From NCBI RefSeq assembly GCF_000764305.2, contig NW_025944219.1:1-64000 (forward strand): 64,000 bases of DNA, given 5' to 3'. Position 1 is the stretch's first letter; each line of letters opens with the position of its first letter. Of this stretch, positions 10,820 through 20,145 are shown one piece after another. The position numbers were made by a program, and so were the translations under genes. The stretch is from Hyalella azteca (lineage: Eukaryota > Arthropoda > Malacostraca > Amphipoda > Hyalellidae). Below the pieces are notes generated by a model. The model ran no database searches. It was not told the origin of the DNA and saw only the letters and a list, made by a program, of their open reading frames with translations.

Positions 10820-10951
10820 AGAGAGGCTGACTGCAAATGCTTTACAGTGAGACTGACTACAAATGCTTTTCAGAAAGGCTGAATGCAAATGCTTTTCAGA
10901 GAGATTGACTGCAAATGCTTTTCAGAGAGGCTGAATGTAAATGCATTGCAG
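10820..10951. repeat. Exon 16 acceptor array (26-bp units)
   Basis: AAATGCTTTTCAG plus AGAGGCTGAATGC recurs with the AG ending at 10847, 10873, 10899, 10925 and 10951. The last is the acceptor used for E16. Upstream sites would add 26 bases each, so only every third one preserves frame. Confidence 0.88.
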
Positions 10952-11144
10952 AGAGGCTGAATGCGACTCACTCGTGGACTTCTTGATGGAGTCTGAAGGC
11001 GCACGCAGCGTGAGGCGATCGTTTGGTTCCGAGTTGCTGGTGCCCGAGGCCGTGGCTGAACTCCTGCACGAGGTTGACAACTACAACAAACTGCAGCATT
11101 CACAACCTGTCGAGATGCGGGTTAAAGCCCAAATGCTGTTCAAG
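10952..11144 (+). CDS. XRN1: XRN1-A exon 16 (winged-helix region)
   Basis: Entered in phase 2 and 64 codons long. Reads EAECDSLVDFLMESEGARSV and later ELLVPEAVAELLHEVDNYNK, matching the XRN1 segment between the xxWPG motif and the SH3-like domain. Its acceptor is the last of five AG sites spaced exactly 26 bp apart. I find no counterpart in copy B. Confidence 0.8.
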
Positions 11145-11321
11145 GTAATTAATAAACGAGTTTTACTGTAAGGAATTGACGAATATTGTGCGAAGACTTG
11201 GTTCAAATGAAATAAAGAACGATGTTGCCGATTGGAATTGTAATGTTGAATAGGACTTTTGAGGACTATCTCTCCTCCAGAGTTCATTTATTATTTTCAC
11301 TCCTCTGTTTCATGTCCCCAG

Positions 11322-11442
11322 CCGAACCCTCTGCAAGGCAGCGTCCCCGTAAAAGGTCCCGTGGAGACCAAAGTGTGGGACCGCGTCTTCCACGTCAGGG
11401 AGGGTCACGTTGTCCCTCTAGGGGCACGCGGCACCGTCATAG
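11322..11442 (+). CDS. XRN1: XRN1-A exon 17 (SH3-like domain, first part)
   Basis: Acceptor tgtccccag, ends in phase 1. Reads VWDRVFHVREGHVVPLGARG then TVIG, the start of the XRN1 SH3-like domain (DRVxxVRExxxVPxGxRGTxIG pattern). Only its last ~43 bases survive in copy B (19518-19560). Confidence 0.88.
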
Positions 11443-11706
11443 GTCAATATGATCGAATAAACATGTCTTAGAAATTCTCTAGTTGTACATACTATGATTT
11501 TATATATATCGTGTTGTTGGACGACTCTTCATGAATTATTTTATGGGAAATTCTTGCCCTGAATTTAGGAGTATTAAAACATATCGTAGTCAAAACATTT
11601 TTCTTGGAGCGACTTGGATATGCGAAGTTTCAATGAAGTCTGCACGAAAATGCACATGATATTATTAGCTACATTGTATTATCAATAAATTTTTAATTGC
11701 CAGCAG

Positions 11707-11873
11707 GTCTGCAGCCAGCTTCACAGCCCACCGACGTCCTCTACGACGTGGCCTTTGACGAAGTCTTTTCTGGGGGCCAGACACTTTAAGGCACCGGGTC
11801 AGCCTACCGCTGCTACAGACTCCGCTGGTCTGACTTCATCAACCTCTCTGCCGGACCTCCCCACCCGGATGAG
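11707..11873 (+). pseudogene. XRN1: XRN1-A exon 18 (SH3-like domain, second part) with TAA
   Basis: Reads DVLYDVAFDEVFSGG then QTL and a stop (TAA 11787-11789), then continues in frame as YRCYRLRWSDFINLS. The exon in copy B has the same 167-bp length and is open at this point. Identity between the two E18 exons is only about 80%, much lower than for E13 or E15. Used as drawn, the exon would truncate the protein inside the SH3-like domain. A base-call error is possible. Confidence 0.8.
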
Positions 11874-12250
11874 GTAGGGTAGGCCCTCTCCACCCGGGGG
11901 AAATAGGTTAAGCCCTCTCCGCCCGGAGGAGGTAGGATAAGCCTTCCCCACCCGGTTGAGGTAGGGTAGGACCTCCCCACCCAGAGGAAATAAGGAAGGC
12001 CCTCCCCACCCGGAGGAAATAGGGCAGGCCCACTCCACCCGGATGAGGTAGGGTAGGCTCTCCCCACCCGGAGTAGGTAGTACAGGCCCTCCCCAACCGG
12101 ATGAGGTAGTGCAGGCCCTCCCCAACCGAATAAGGTAGTGCAGGCCCTCCTCAACCGGATGAGGTAGGGTAGGCCCTCCCCACCCGGATAAAGAAGTGTA
12201 GGCACTCTCTACCAGGATGAGGTAGGATAGGCCCTCCCCACCCGGAGGCC
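11860..12250. repeat. Exon 18 donor array (30-bp units)
   Basis: About 13 units of CCTCCCCACCCGGATGAG plus GTAGGGTAG, the last 18 bases of E18 followed by its donor. Many units keep the GT. Read-through from E18 gives a TAG in the first unit. Long ORFs on the - strand here are repeat artefacts. Confidence 0.9.
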
Positions 12251-12600
12251 ACACTAGTCGTCTAGTATCACCGCTTTAATTGCCATTGCCAGACTTGAAA
12301 TTCATGCCTTGTTTGAACGAGTGAAAAGGTGAAAACCCTTATAGTGACAGATATCGGTTAAATAAATGTTTGAGAAACGACTAATCAAATAATTCATAAT
12401 TAACCAATTCAGCCCACGTACCTGAAATTATTACAGCAGCTGCGCAGGTGTAGAATTACAATTTTTCTTGAGTATGGTGGAGACTTATCTTCATTCGTGA
12501 CAGTTATTGCTTTTTTAACTAGTTCAAAAATGATTAAGCCCACACCGATAGACTTTATTCTCGGCTATTTCTATATCGCAATTTCATGTTTATTTTGCAG

Positions 12601-14592
12601 CTGTCGCCCCTGGCACAGTCCAGACAACCGGTGTCCGTAGCTCGACGGGGGATCGTTAAGCCTGAACAGCTGCTGCGGGGCCAGCCTAATGCGGGAGGGG
12701 CTTCTCAACACAACTGCTACCCTAGCAACGGGGAAGTAGTCTTGGGTGATCGGAAACTGCGGAATAGCGGCCGTGGGGAAGGAGTCTTGGGTAAAGGCAG
12801 ACGGCGAAATAGCGGCCGTGGTAAAGAAGCCTTGGGTGAACGGAGACAGAATAATAGCGGCCATGGGGAAGGAGTCTTGGGTAAACGTAGACTGCGAGAT
12901 GGCGTCCGTGGTAAAGAAGCCTTGGGTGAACGGAGACAGACTAATTGCGGCTGTGTGGAAGATGTCTTGAGTGAACGGAGACAGACTGATAGCGACTGTG
13001 TGGAAGATGTCTTGAGTGAACAGAGACAGAGTGATAGCGACCGTGAGGAAGATGTCTTGAGTGAACGGAGACAGACTGTTAGCGACTGTGAGGAAGATGT
13101 CTTGAGTAAACGGAGACAGAGTGATAGCGGCTGTGTGGAAGATGTCTTGAGTGAACGGAGACAGAGTGATAGCGACCGTGAGGAAAATGTCTCGAGCGAA
13201 CGGAGACATACTGATAGGGACTGTGAGGAAAATATCTTGAGTGAACGGAGACAGACTGATAGCGGCTGTGTGGAAGATGTCTTGAATGAACGGAGACAGA
13301 GTGACAGATACTGTGAGAAAGATGTCTTGAGTAAACGGAGACAGAGTGATAGGGACCGTGAGGAAAATGTCTTGAGTGAACGGAAACAGACTGATAGCGG
13401 CTGTGTGGAAGATGTCTTGAGTGAACGGAGACCGAGTGATAGCGGCCGTGGGGAAGAAGTCATGGGTAAACGGAGACAGGGGAATCGCTGCCGTGGTTAT
13501 GGCGTCTTGGGTGATCGGGAACAGACGAGAAACACTCGCGCGGATTGCTATGATTGGAGAAATACTAGCGTCACTATGGTCCATAATGATAACTACCTCA
13601 ACGAGCGGCACAGACAGCAACAAAATGATATAGACAGCAATTTTGTCACAAAAGACAAACGGCACCACAAACAGCCACAAAATGACGGTGATAACGTCAC
13701 AAATTACAACCGGCCCCACAAACAGAATCAAAATTACGGGAATAGTGTCAAAAACGAAAACCGGTGCCACAAACTGCCACAAAATGACAGCAATGTCGTC
13801 ACAAATGACAGCCGGCCCCACAAACAGAAACAAAATTACGGGAATAGCGTCACAAACGAAGACCGGCACCACAAACAGCCACAAAATAATGGCAATGGCG
13901 TCACAAACCGGCACCACAAAAAGTCACAAGATAACGGCAATAGCGCCACAAACGACAACCGACACCAAAAACTGCAACAAAATGACGGCAATAGCTTCAC
14001 AAACAGCCACAAGATAACGGAAATTGTGTCACAAACAACACCCGGCGCCACAAACAGCCACAAAATGACGGTAATAGCGTCACAAACAAGAACTAGCTCT
14101 ACAAGCAGCCTCAAAATGACGGCAATAGCGTCACAAATGACAACCGGTGCCACAAACAGCCACAAAATGACGGCAATAGCGTCACAAAAGAAAACCAGTG
14201 CCACAAACAGCAACAAAATGACGGCAATAGCGTCACAAACGACAACCGGTGCCACAAACAGCTGCAAAATGACGGCAATAGCGTCACAAACGACAACCGG
14301 TGCCACAAACAGCTGCAAAATGACGGCGATGGCATCACAAACAACATTCGTCTCTACAAACAGCCACAAAATGACGGCAATAGCGTCACAAACGATAATC
14401 GGCCCCGTCCAGTTAAAACTCCAAGGCAACGCGCACGCGTTTTTCGACGTGGAGGGCAACGAAATAATGGCAGTAGCAAACGACAACCGGCGCCACAAAA
14501 TTACGGCAGTAACGTCACGAACGACAGCCGGAGATAAACTGCCACAAAATGACAGCGTCATTTGTGGAAAAACAGAGAAGGAGAACAATTAG
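12601..14592 (+). CDS. XRN1: XRN1-A exon 19, repeat-built C-terminal tail
   Basis: Starts after tattttgcag in phase 0 with LSPLAQSRQPVSVARRG, homologous to the first part of the last exon in copy B, and stays open to TAG at 14590-14592. About 45 residues in, it becomes about 17 units of 45 bp (15 residues, pattern ERRQTDSDCVEDVLS). From about 13,600 it becomes 51-bp units that are read first as NDGNSVTNDNRHHKQPQ-like and, after an internal shift near 14,000, as SHKMTAIASQTTTGATN-like. XRN1 tails are normally disordered and fast evolving, but the family tail is not known to be tandemly repeated like this. True exon end is uncertain because a GTGA-type donor is possible in each 45-bp unit. Confidence 0.65.
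   Translation: MSPLAQSRQPVSVARRGIVKPEQLLRGQPNAGGASQHNCYPSNGEVVLGDRKLRNSGRGEGVLGKGRRRNSGRGKEALGERRQNNSGHGEGVLGKRRLRDGVRGKEALGERRQTNCGCVEDVLSERRQTDSDCVEDVLSEQRQSDSDREEDVLSERRQTVSDCEEDVLSKRRQSDSGCVEDVLSERRQSDSDREENVSSERRHTDRDCEENILSERRQTDSGCVEDVLNERRQSDRYCEKDVLSKRRQSDRDREENVLSERKQTDSGCVEDVLSERRPSDSGRGEEVMGKRRQGNRCRGYGVLGDREQTRNTRADCYDWRNTSVTMVHNDNYLNERHRQQQNDIDSNFVTKDKRHHKQPQNDGDNVTNYNRPHKQNQNYGNSVKNENRCHKLPQNDSNVVTNDSRPHKQKQNYGNSVTNEDRHHKQPQNNGNGVTNRHHKKSQDNGNSATNDNRHQKLQQNDGNSFTNSHKITEIVSQTTPGATNSHKMTVIASQTRTSSTSSLKMTAIASQMTTGATNSHKMTAIASQKKTSATNSNKMTAIASQTTTGATNSCKMTAIASQTTTGATNSCKMTAMASQTTFVSTNSHKMTAIASQTIIGPVQLKLQGNAHAFFDVEGNEIMAVANDNRRHKITAVTSRTTAGDKLPQNDSVICGKTEKENN
12735..13500 (+). repeat. 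Coding 45-bp minisatellite in exon 19
   Basis: About 17 units of 15 codons with the pattern ERRQTDSDCVEDVLS, variable between units. Because 45 is divisible by three, all frames stay open on both strands, which explains the antisense ORFs over the same bases. The B copy has the same unit in a homogenised form. Confidence 0.88.
13600..14420 (+). repeat. Coding 51-bp minisatellite in exon 19
   Basis: Units of 17 codons built on AATGACGGCAATAGCGTCAC and AAACGACAACCGG. A partial unit near 14,000 shifts the frame, so the same DNA repeat is read as an Asn/His/Gln-rich peptide first and as a Thr/Ser/Ala-rich peptide afterwards without meeting a stop. Confidence 0.85.
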
Positions 14593-14925
14593 TCCATTTT
14601 TGTTACTAAAATCAGGCGGATATTAAGGGCTTACTTTTCGGAGACTCTGATCAAATTCTTATTAAATTCTAATACCAAGATTGCGGCATGGACTGATGAT
14701 GACATCGCGTGGGCTCTAAACATTCGTCATATCTGATCTTGTTAGGAATAAGCAACCCAGTATGACCTTGATAAGAAAACGTATCCTAGTATATCGTTGT
14801 TAATAGAACGCAATGCATTTTTTACAGTGAAGTGTAATTCTTAAAAAATGTTTAAATATACCTAATTTGTTTGTATTATTCATTAAATTAACCTTGCTAT
14901 GAATCTGCCCCTCAGTAACGTTCTA
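14593..14925. other. Spacer after copy A
   Basis: AT-rich sequence with no gene recognised. No clear AATAAA signal close to the TAG was identified. Confidence 0.4.
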
Positions 14926-15755
14926 GGGCCAGATTATCAAACATCGCCAAGTACGCGTAGCGACTTTCATGTTGCATAAGTGCTGCTATGATGACATAAT
15001 GTAGCGGATCTCGCTGCATAACTACTTTTGTTTTTTTTTTTGGAACTGAATTGAGAGAGAATTCATGCTAGTGAATCACTGCTTCCGCTGGCAAAACTTA
15101 TTTCCGGTAGAAAATTTATTTCCACAGCACTGCCCATTCTCAGCTCATTTCTATGCCAGTTGCTGATCAGGCAATATTTTGGTAAGCCTGATTGTGCTAA
15201 GGTAGGAGATTTTACAAAGAATAAAGGTATAGGGCAGAAACTGTATGTCGTTTAGGGTAAAATTGGCGTTGCGGGTATTTAAGCAGGACTGCGGGAGTAA
15301 GTTGTGGCCCCAGCGAGGTCTTGGACGGTTGTCGTCAAAGTTATTCGGCCAATAGAAGCTCGGCGCATTTGTGAGGTGCGCCTCGTTGGGAAGTGCAGTG
15401 TTAGAGATAATCGCGACGATTGGAGAGATTTTCTTTCCTGTAGCCAACGGTCTGCAAAGAGACCGAATTACATCCTCAACAGACTATCACGACGAAGCAA
15501 GTTCTAAATCTACGATCTTAGAGACGAGATCATCGTCACCAGCAGCCGCACCACGTCGTTCTTCAGATAACACCAGCCAGCTACGAAGCTAGTTCTAAAT
15601 CTACTTTCCTGGGCCTATACTTCCAAAAAAGTTAAAAGATCGTAAGTTCATCAGCCAATCATTGACGGCCTTTCGAACAAAATCCACCAATCATAGACAA
15701 GAAATTATGGCGTAAGTACTTACGTTCGCTAAGCGAGTTTTGAAAATATGGCCCC
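14926..15755. mobile_element. MITE-like element with GGGCC ends (Harbinger-like?)
   Basis: Left end GGGCCAGATTATCAAACATC and right end, complemented, GGGGCCATATTTTCAAAACT form imperfect inverted repeats about 830 bp apart. The size and ends match the better preserved element at 46889-47706. No transposase found. Superfamily is a guess from the ends. Confidence 0.6.
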
Positions 15756-17800
15756 AGCTGGAGACGAGATCCACCCAGCGCAGCCACGTCAAGAAAGGTA
15801 AGGACCGCGTCTCACTGAGGAAAGGCTGGCCGTGGCCAAGAGCTGCGAGGACCTCGCCAGACTGGCGGAAGTTGACTCCGGTGCTGCCACCTCCCAAACC
15901 CGGTGACGTACAAATTTGGAAATTTGAGTGCTAGTAAATGTGTCTAGTTCTCGACTGTGTTAGTGTCTGAATTATTATCACCGTGCCATGACTATGATCT
16001 CGTTGCTAATACTCAGGTCTACGTTAGATTTTTCGTTGGCTGTTCAGTGTCCGCATCTTAGTGACTGTGTACCAGTTCTGTACCTAGGTGTCGGGTATTC
16101 TCCAATATTCGCCACTAAGTAAGCCACTTGGCAACTAAAACCTGAAGTTAGAGGTTTAAGAAAAAGTAATGTAACGTAAACCCTGAGGGCATGAATTTAT
16201 TCTCTGAAATGTCACCACGAGAAGTACGCTGTCCGAAGTAAAACTAAAGAGGAAGGGGAAGCATCAAGATTTTAATAAAATAGGACCCATAACAAATGGT
16301 CTTCTAGCCTAAACAAGCTCCCCAACTTAGAAAAAGTGCTTTATGATAGCTCTTGTCTTCAGTAGTGCTCAGTATGGTGTAGCCGTAATAGATTTAATCT
16401 GGAGACACTGCATGCAAGGTTCTGGGTTAAATCAGTTATCAATGAATCAGTAATCAATGAATCAGTTATCAATGACTCAGTTATCAATGATTCAGTTAAC
16501 AGTGAATCAGTTATCAATGACTCGGTTATCAATTAATCAGTTATCAATGACTCATTTATCAATGAATCGGTTATCAATGACTCAGTTATCAATAAATCAG
16601 TTATGAATGAATCGTGCATCAATTAAACATCAACTGTCAAAAAGAGTATGGCAACTAATTGTGAATGAGATTCGTGAACAAAATAATTTCGAATTAGAAG
16701 AAATTTGGAAATGTGGTCGAGTCTTTAATTATTTTTGAGAAACTTGGCGAAACAAAGCTCAAGGCTCGGCAAGAAGCAGCCTTTGACCAACAACAAAGGG
16801 TGAGGTAGCGACTAACGGCTTCTAAAAAGAAGAGCAAGCTCTTCTGGGCCTAGGTGAGGAGTCGTCTAGTAGGCGGTAGTGCCTAGTGAAGTTCCATCAT
16901 CCGTACGAAGCCTCGACGATAATCCAACGCAGGGATGGGCACAAAGGTCGGCAACGGGCACGACACAGGTAGGAGAAGCGATGGTGGCTGAAGATAATCT
17001 GTATGTTGGTGGCCAACGTCGCTCGACTTCGGCTTCACTGGAGGGTAAGCCTCAAAAACCATTTAAGCAAAGTCGCGACCTGTCCGGCCGCTGAATGACT
17101 GCGTTAATTTGAAATGAGATTAGCGCGGATAGTTATAGAGAAACTGATTTTAACCATTCTCAACCGGTAGCCAGTGAAAATTTAGAGGTGAATTACTTGA
17201 ATTAACCCTTATCGACAAGTTCGTCCCAAGGTGAGATCACCATAAGCTACATGTTCTACAATAACCAATGCAATAGCCTGAACAAAAAGCGTCGAATAAA
17301 TATCGTTCCATGTGAAAGAAGTGTGGCTAAAATAAGTGTTGGGTCGACCATCAATAAAAGAGAATGTAGCATAAGAGATATACTTCATTTGTGACAAAAA
17401 CTTCGAGTATCAACTTGTCTTACACTCATTAAAGTATATAATATATGTGGAAACGAAGGTAGCTGTGCCCATTAAGATCATTTCACGTCTTGCGTATACA
17501 CTTAAACATAATCCTTCTCATCATGATACGTATTTATAACAATTTAGAGGAAAAATTCATACGCCCACTAGGCCACGTCATCCTATAGGCAAAAAATAGC
17601 TCGTATTATTCGGTTTCTGGAGAAAGTCGAGCTGCGCAAATAGACTAGGCCACTAGGGTACAGTGAACGACGACGGCCCATACGAGGCTCCTGAATCAGA
17701 TTCTTCACTTTTCTGGACATTAAGCAGCTTACATGATACTAGTTATCTTTGCTGCAACATAATTTCCTCATCTTTGACTGGGAATGTAGCTTTTATTGAA
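15756..17800. other. Spacer between the convergent XRN1 copies
   Basis: No gene recognised. Contains one simple array (16427-16622, listed separately). Short reading frames at 15740-15934 and 16879-17094 have no features I can tie to a family. Confidence 0.4.
16427..16622. repeat. ATCAGTTATCAATGA array
   Basis: About 13 units of 14-15 bp with small variations, including ACTCAGTTATCAATGA-type and TCGGTTATCAATGA forms. Confidence 0.85.
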
Positions 17801-17813
17801 CTTAATGTGATGA

Positions 17814-17864
17814 GTGCTGCGTGTGTGTGATGAGTGCTGCGTGTGTGTGATGAGTGCTGCGTGT
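17814..17864. repeat. 20-bp repeat next to a single-N join
   Basis: Two full copies and a third partial copy of TGATGAGTGCTGCGTGTGTG end at the N at 17865, straight after which the XRN1-B tail repeat starts. The two arrays were joined without resolved sequence. Confidence 0.8.
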
Positions 17865-17865
17865 N

Positions 17866-18255
17866 CGGCCGCTATTCCGCGTTCTCCGTTCACCCACGGC
17901 GTCTTCCCCACGGCCGCTATTCCGCGTTCTCCGTTCACCCACGGCGTCTTCCCCACGGCCGCTATTCCGCGTTCTCCGTTCACCCACGGCGTCTTCCCCA
18001 CGGCCGCTATTCCGCGTTCTCCGTTCACCCACGGCGTCTTCCCCACGGCCGCTATTCCGCGTTCTCCGTTCACCCACGGCGTCTTCCCCACGGCCGCTAT
18101 TCCGCGTTCTCCGTTCACCCACGGCGTCTTCCCCACGGCCGCTATTCCGCGTTCTCCGTTCACCCACGGCGTCTTCCCCACGGCCGCTATTCCGCGTTCT
18201 CCGTTCACCCACGGCGTCTTCCCCACGGCCGCTATTCCGCGTTCTCCATTCTTCC
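17866..18255 (-). repeat. Homogenised 45-bp coding minisatellite of copy B
   Basis: Eight or more essentially identical 45-bp units, GGCCGCTATTCCGCGTTCTC and CGTTCACCCACGGCGTCTTC on the + strand. In copy A the same array is strongly diverged. Confidence 0.92.
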
Positions 18256-18401
18256 AAGACGTCTTCCCCACAGCTGGGGTAGTAGCTGTGAGAGAAAGTC
18301 CTTCCTGCATTAGGCTGGCCCCGCTGCACCGCCGGATCAGGCTCCACATTCCCCCGTCGAGCCTCTGGCACCGGTTGTCTGAACTGCGTCAGGGGCCCTT
18401 G
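17866..18401 (-). CDS. XRN1: XRN1-B exon 19, truncated repeat tail
   Basis: Begins QGPLTQFRQPVPEARRGNVE after attttgcag, homologous to the A tail. From about 18,255 it runs into almost perfect 45-bp units (15 residues, RTRNSGRGEDAVGER), eight or more identical copies, until the single N at 17865. The true end of the gene lies in that join. All other frames are also open here; those are by-products of the repeat. Confidence 0.78.
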
Positions 18402-18764
18402 CTGCAAAATGAATATGAAATTACGTTATAGAAATAAACTAGAAGAAAGTATACTCGTGTGGGTTTGCTCGTTTCCGCATTAGTTAATCAAGCAATGACT
18501 GCAGCTAATGAAGTTGGGGCTTTATCAAACTCAAGATATATAGGTTGTTATACTTCCAGGTAAGTGGGTTTAGTCGTTGCTCAATTAGTTAACTAACCAA
18601 TATTTCAACGGTCTGCAGAACTTGAGGGTTTCTAAATTCTTGATGCGTTAAGAACAATGAGCCATGAATTTCATGAGTGGCAATGTTATAAAAGCGGTGA
18701 TACTCCAGCGCCGGGGTAGGCGCGGACGTAAATAAGTATAGCAAAAAACGCTCCTGTTCCGGGC

Positions 18765-18932
18765 GGGTAGGGAGAGCCTACCCTACCTCCTCCAGGTGGG
18801 GAGGGCCTGCCCCACCTCCTCCGGGCGGAGAGGGCCTATCATACCTCCTCCGGGTGGGGAGGGCCTATCCTACCTCCTCAGGGCGGGGAGGGCCTACCCT
18901 ACCTCCTACGGGTGGGGAGGGACTACCCTACC
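18765..18932. repeat. Exon 18 donor array, copy B (30-bp units)
   Basis: Five to six units equal to the A array (CCTACCTCCTCCGGGTGGGG on the + strand), starting at the E18 donor of copy B. The array is therefore older than the split of the two copies. Confidence 0.88.
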
Positions 18933-19098
18933 TCTTCCGGGTGGGGAGGTTCGGTGGAGAGGTTGACGAAGGCAGACCAGCGGAGTCTGTAGCAGCGGTG
19001 GGCGGACGCGGGGCCCGCTAGTGTCGAGCCCCCGGCGAAGGCTTCGTCGAAAGCCACGTCGTAAAGGAAGTCGGAGGGCTGAGGTGCTGGCTGCAGGC
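18932..19098 (-). CDS. XRN1: XRN1-B exon 18 (SH3-like domain, second part)
   Basis: 167 bp, open, reading FLYDVAFDEAFAGGSTLAGP and HRCYRLRWSAFVNLS, the FxVxFDExFxGG part of the XRN1 SH3-like domain. Acceptor ttgctagcag, donor GAG|GTAGGG. About 80% identical to the A exon, without A's stop codon. Confidence 0.88.
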
Positions 19099-19517
19099 CT
19101 GCTAGCAAATAAAATTATACAGTAATACTATGTAGTTAATTACATCATCAGTATTTTTCATGCAGACTTCATCAAGGGTCTCAAATCATTATTACACGGG
19201 TCATTAAATCACGGGAACGATGAACGTGACGTTAATTTGAATTATTTCAAGAATTGATTCAGTGGAACAAAGAGAGGGGCGAAAACGTTCCTAATATGCT
19301 GTGAATTTTGAGCTATATCAAACGTCACACAAGCAAGTTGCTTCTAGATAACATATTTGACTAAGAAAAATATTTTAGTACTAATAAATGCACGGGAAGA
19401 ATTTAATCCTAAAATACTTCATAAAGTTTCGTGTAACAACACGACGAATTTCAAATCATAATATTAAAAACTAGAGAATCTCTAAGACTTGTTCATCTTA
19501 TCCTCTAGCACAACGAC

Positions 19518-19558
19518 CTATGACGGTGCCGCGTGCCCCTAGAGGGACCACGTGACCG
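19518..19558 (-). pseudogene. XRN1: XRN1-B exon 17, 3' scrap
   Basis: About 41 bases matching the end of A exon 17 (coding VVPLGARGTVIG in its own frame) with one difference, followed by a GT donor and an intron that is recognisably like intron 17 of copy A but well diverged. Confidence 0.75.
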
Positions 19559-19720
19559 TCAGGGTCCCGGGAAGAGCTCCTCCTCAGTAACGTCGCCGCG
19601 GGTTCTACAAACTGCCTCGACGACGCGGGGGAACTTCGCGTTGTAAGCCTCCAGCAGCGCCACCGTCTCTTCAGTGAACAGCCACAAGCCGTCGCTGTGT
19701 CGGTGACTGTAGCCGAGTAC
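19559..19720 (-). pseudogene. XRN1: XRN1-B exon 15, fused to the end of exon 17
   Basis: Reads VLGYSHRHSDGLWLFTEETV, AYNAKFPRVVEAV and EEELFPGP, then hits TGA (19561-19559). The normal exon end (seen in A as GACGG and a GT donor) is replaced by sequence from the end of E17. Intron 15, E16, intron 16 and most of E17 are therefore missing at this join, which is out of frame. The acceptor tcgacag resembles the unit of the 22-bp array just upstream of it. Confidence 0.82.
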
Positions 19721-19729
19721 CTGTCGAGA

Positions 19730-20145
19730 TGATGCTTTGTAAAACTTTGTACCTGACGTCACCATACTTTGTACCTGATGACACCATCTTTGTACCTGAC
19801 GATACCATACTCTGTACCTGACGACACCATACTTTGTACCTGACGTCACCATACTTTGTACCTGATGACACCATTCTTTGTACCTGACGACACCATACTT
19901 TGTACCTGACGACACCATACTTTGTACCTGATGATACCATACTCTGTACCTGACGACACCATACTTTGTACCTGATGACACCATCCTTTGTAACTGACGA
20001 TACCATACTCTGTACCTGACGACACCATACTTTGTACCTGACGACACCATGCTTTCTTTGTACCTGGCGACACCATACTTTGTACCTGATGACACCACAC
20101 TTTGTACTGACGAAACCATACTATGTACCTAACAACACAGTCCGT
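19730..20145. repeat. Exon 15 acceptor array, copy B (22-bp units)
   Basis: About 19 units of GTACCTGACGACACCATACT and TT. On the coding strand each gives ...GTCGTCAG followed by GTAC, the same arrangement as the E15 acceptor (CGACAG, then GTACTC). Confidence 0.85.

Larger units (their letters stand above)
327..14592 (+). pseudogene. XRN1: XRN1 copy A, 3' part (5'-3' exoribonuclease 1), probably broken
   Basis: XRN1 degrades decapped, 5'-monophosphorylated mRNA in the cytoplasm and in P-bodies. This + strand copy enters from beyond the left edge with E9 and holds the region after the nuclease core: the D1-D3 tower domains, the winged-helix region, the SH3-like domain and a low-complexity tail. 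Ten exon segments (327-420, 563-636, 1533-1762, 3338-3539, 10205-10337, 10597-10688, 10952-11144, 11322-11442, 11707-11873, 12601-14592) follow the order of the known XRN1 protein, and splice phases agree wherever neighbouring exons are present. It looks defective: E14 and the 5' half of E15 are missing at 10590-10597, and E18 has an in-frame TAA at 11787-11789. Either defect could come from assembly. Its sister copy lies inverted at 17866-28659. Identity is very sure, status is not. Confidence 0.88.

Noticed and set aside
11799..12254. Antisense ORF of 151 codons, Gly/Pro-rich
   Set aside because: Complement of the 30-bp exon 18 donor array; open only because 30 is a multiple of three.
12571..13917. 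Antisense ORF of 448 codons over XRN1-A exon 19
   Set aside because: Shadow of the 45- and 51-bp coding repeats; the sense frame has homology and splice support, this one has none.
17814..18431. + strand ORFs of 142-205 codons
   Set aside because: Antisense to the XRN1-B tail repeat and spanning an N; the - strand frame is the one with homology to copy A.
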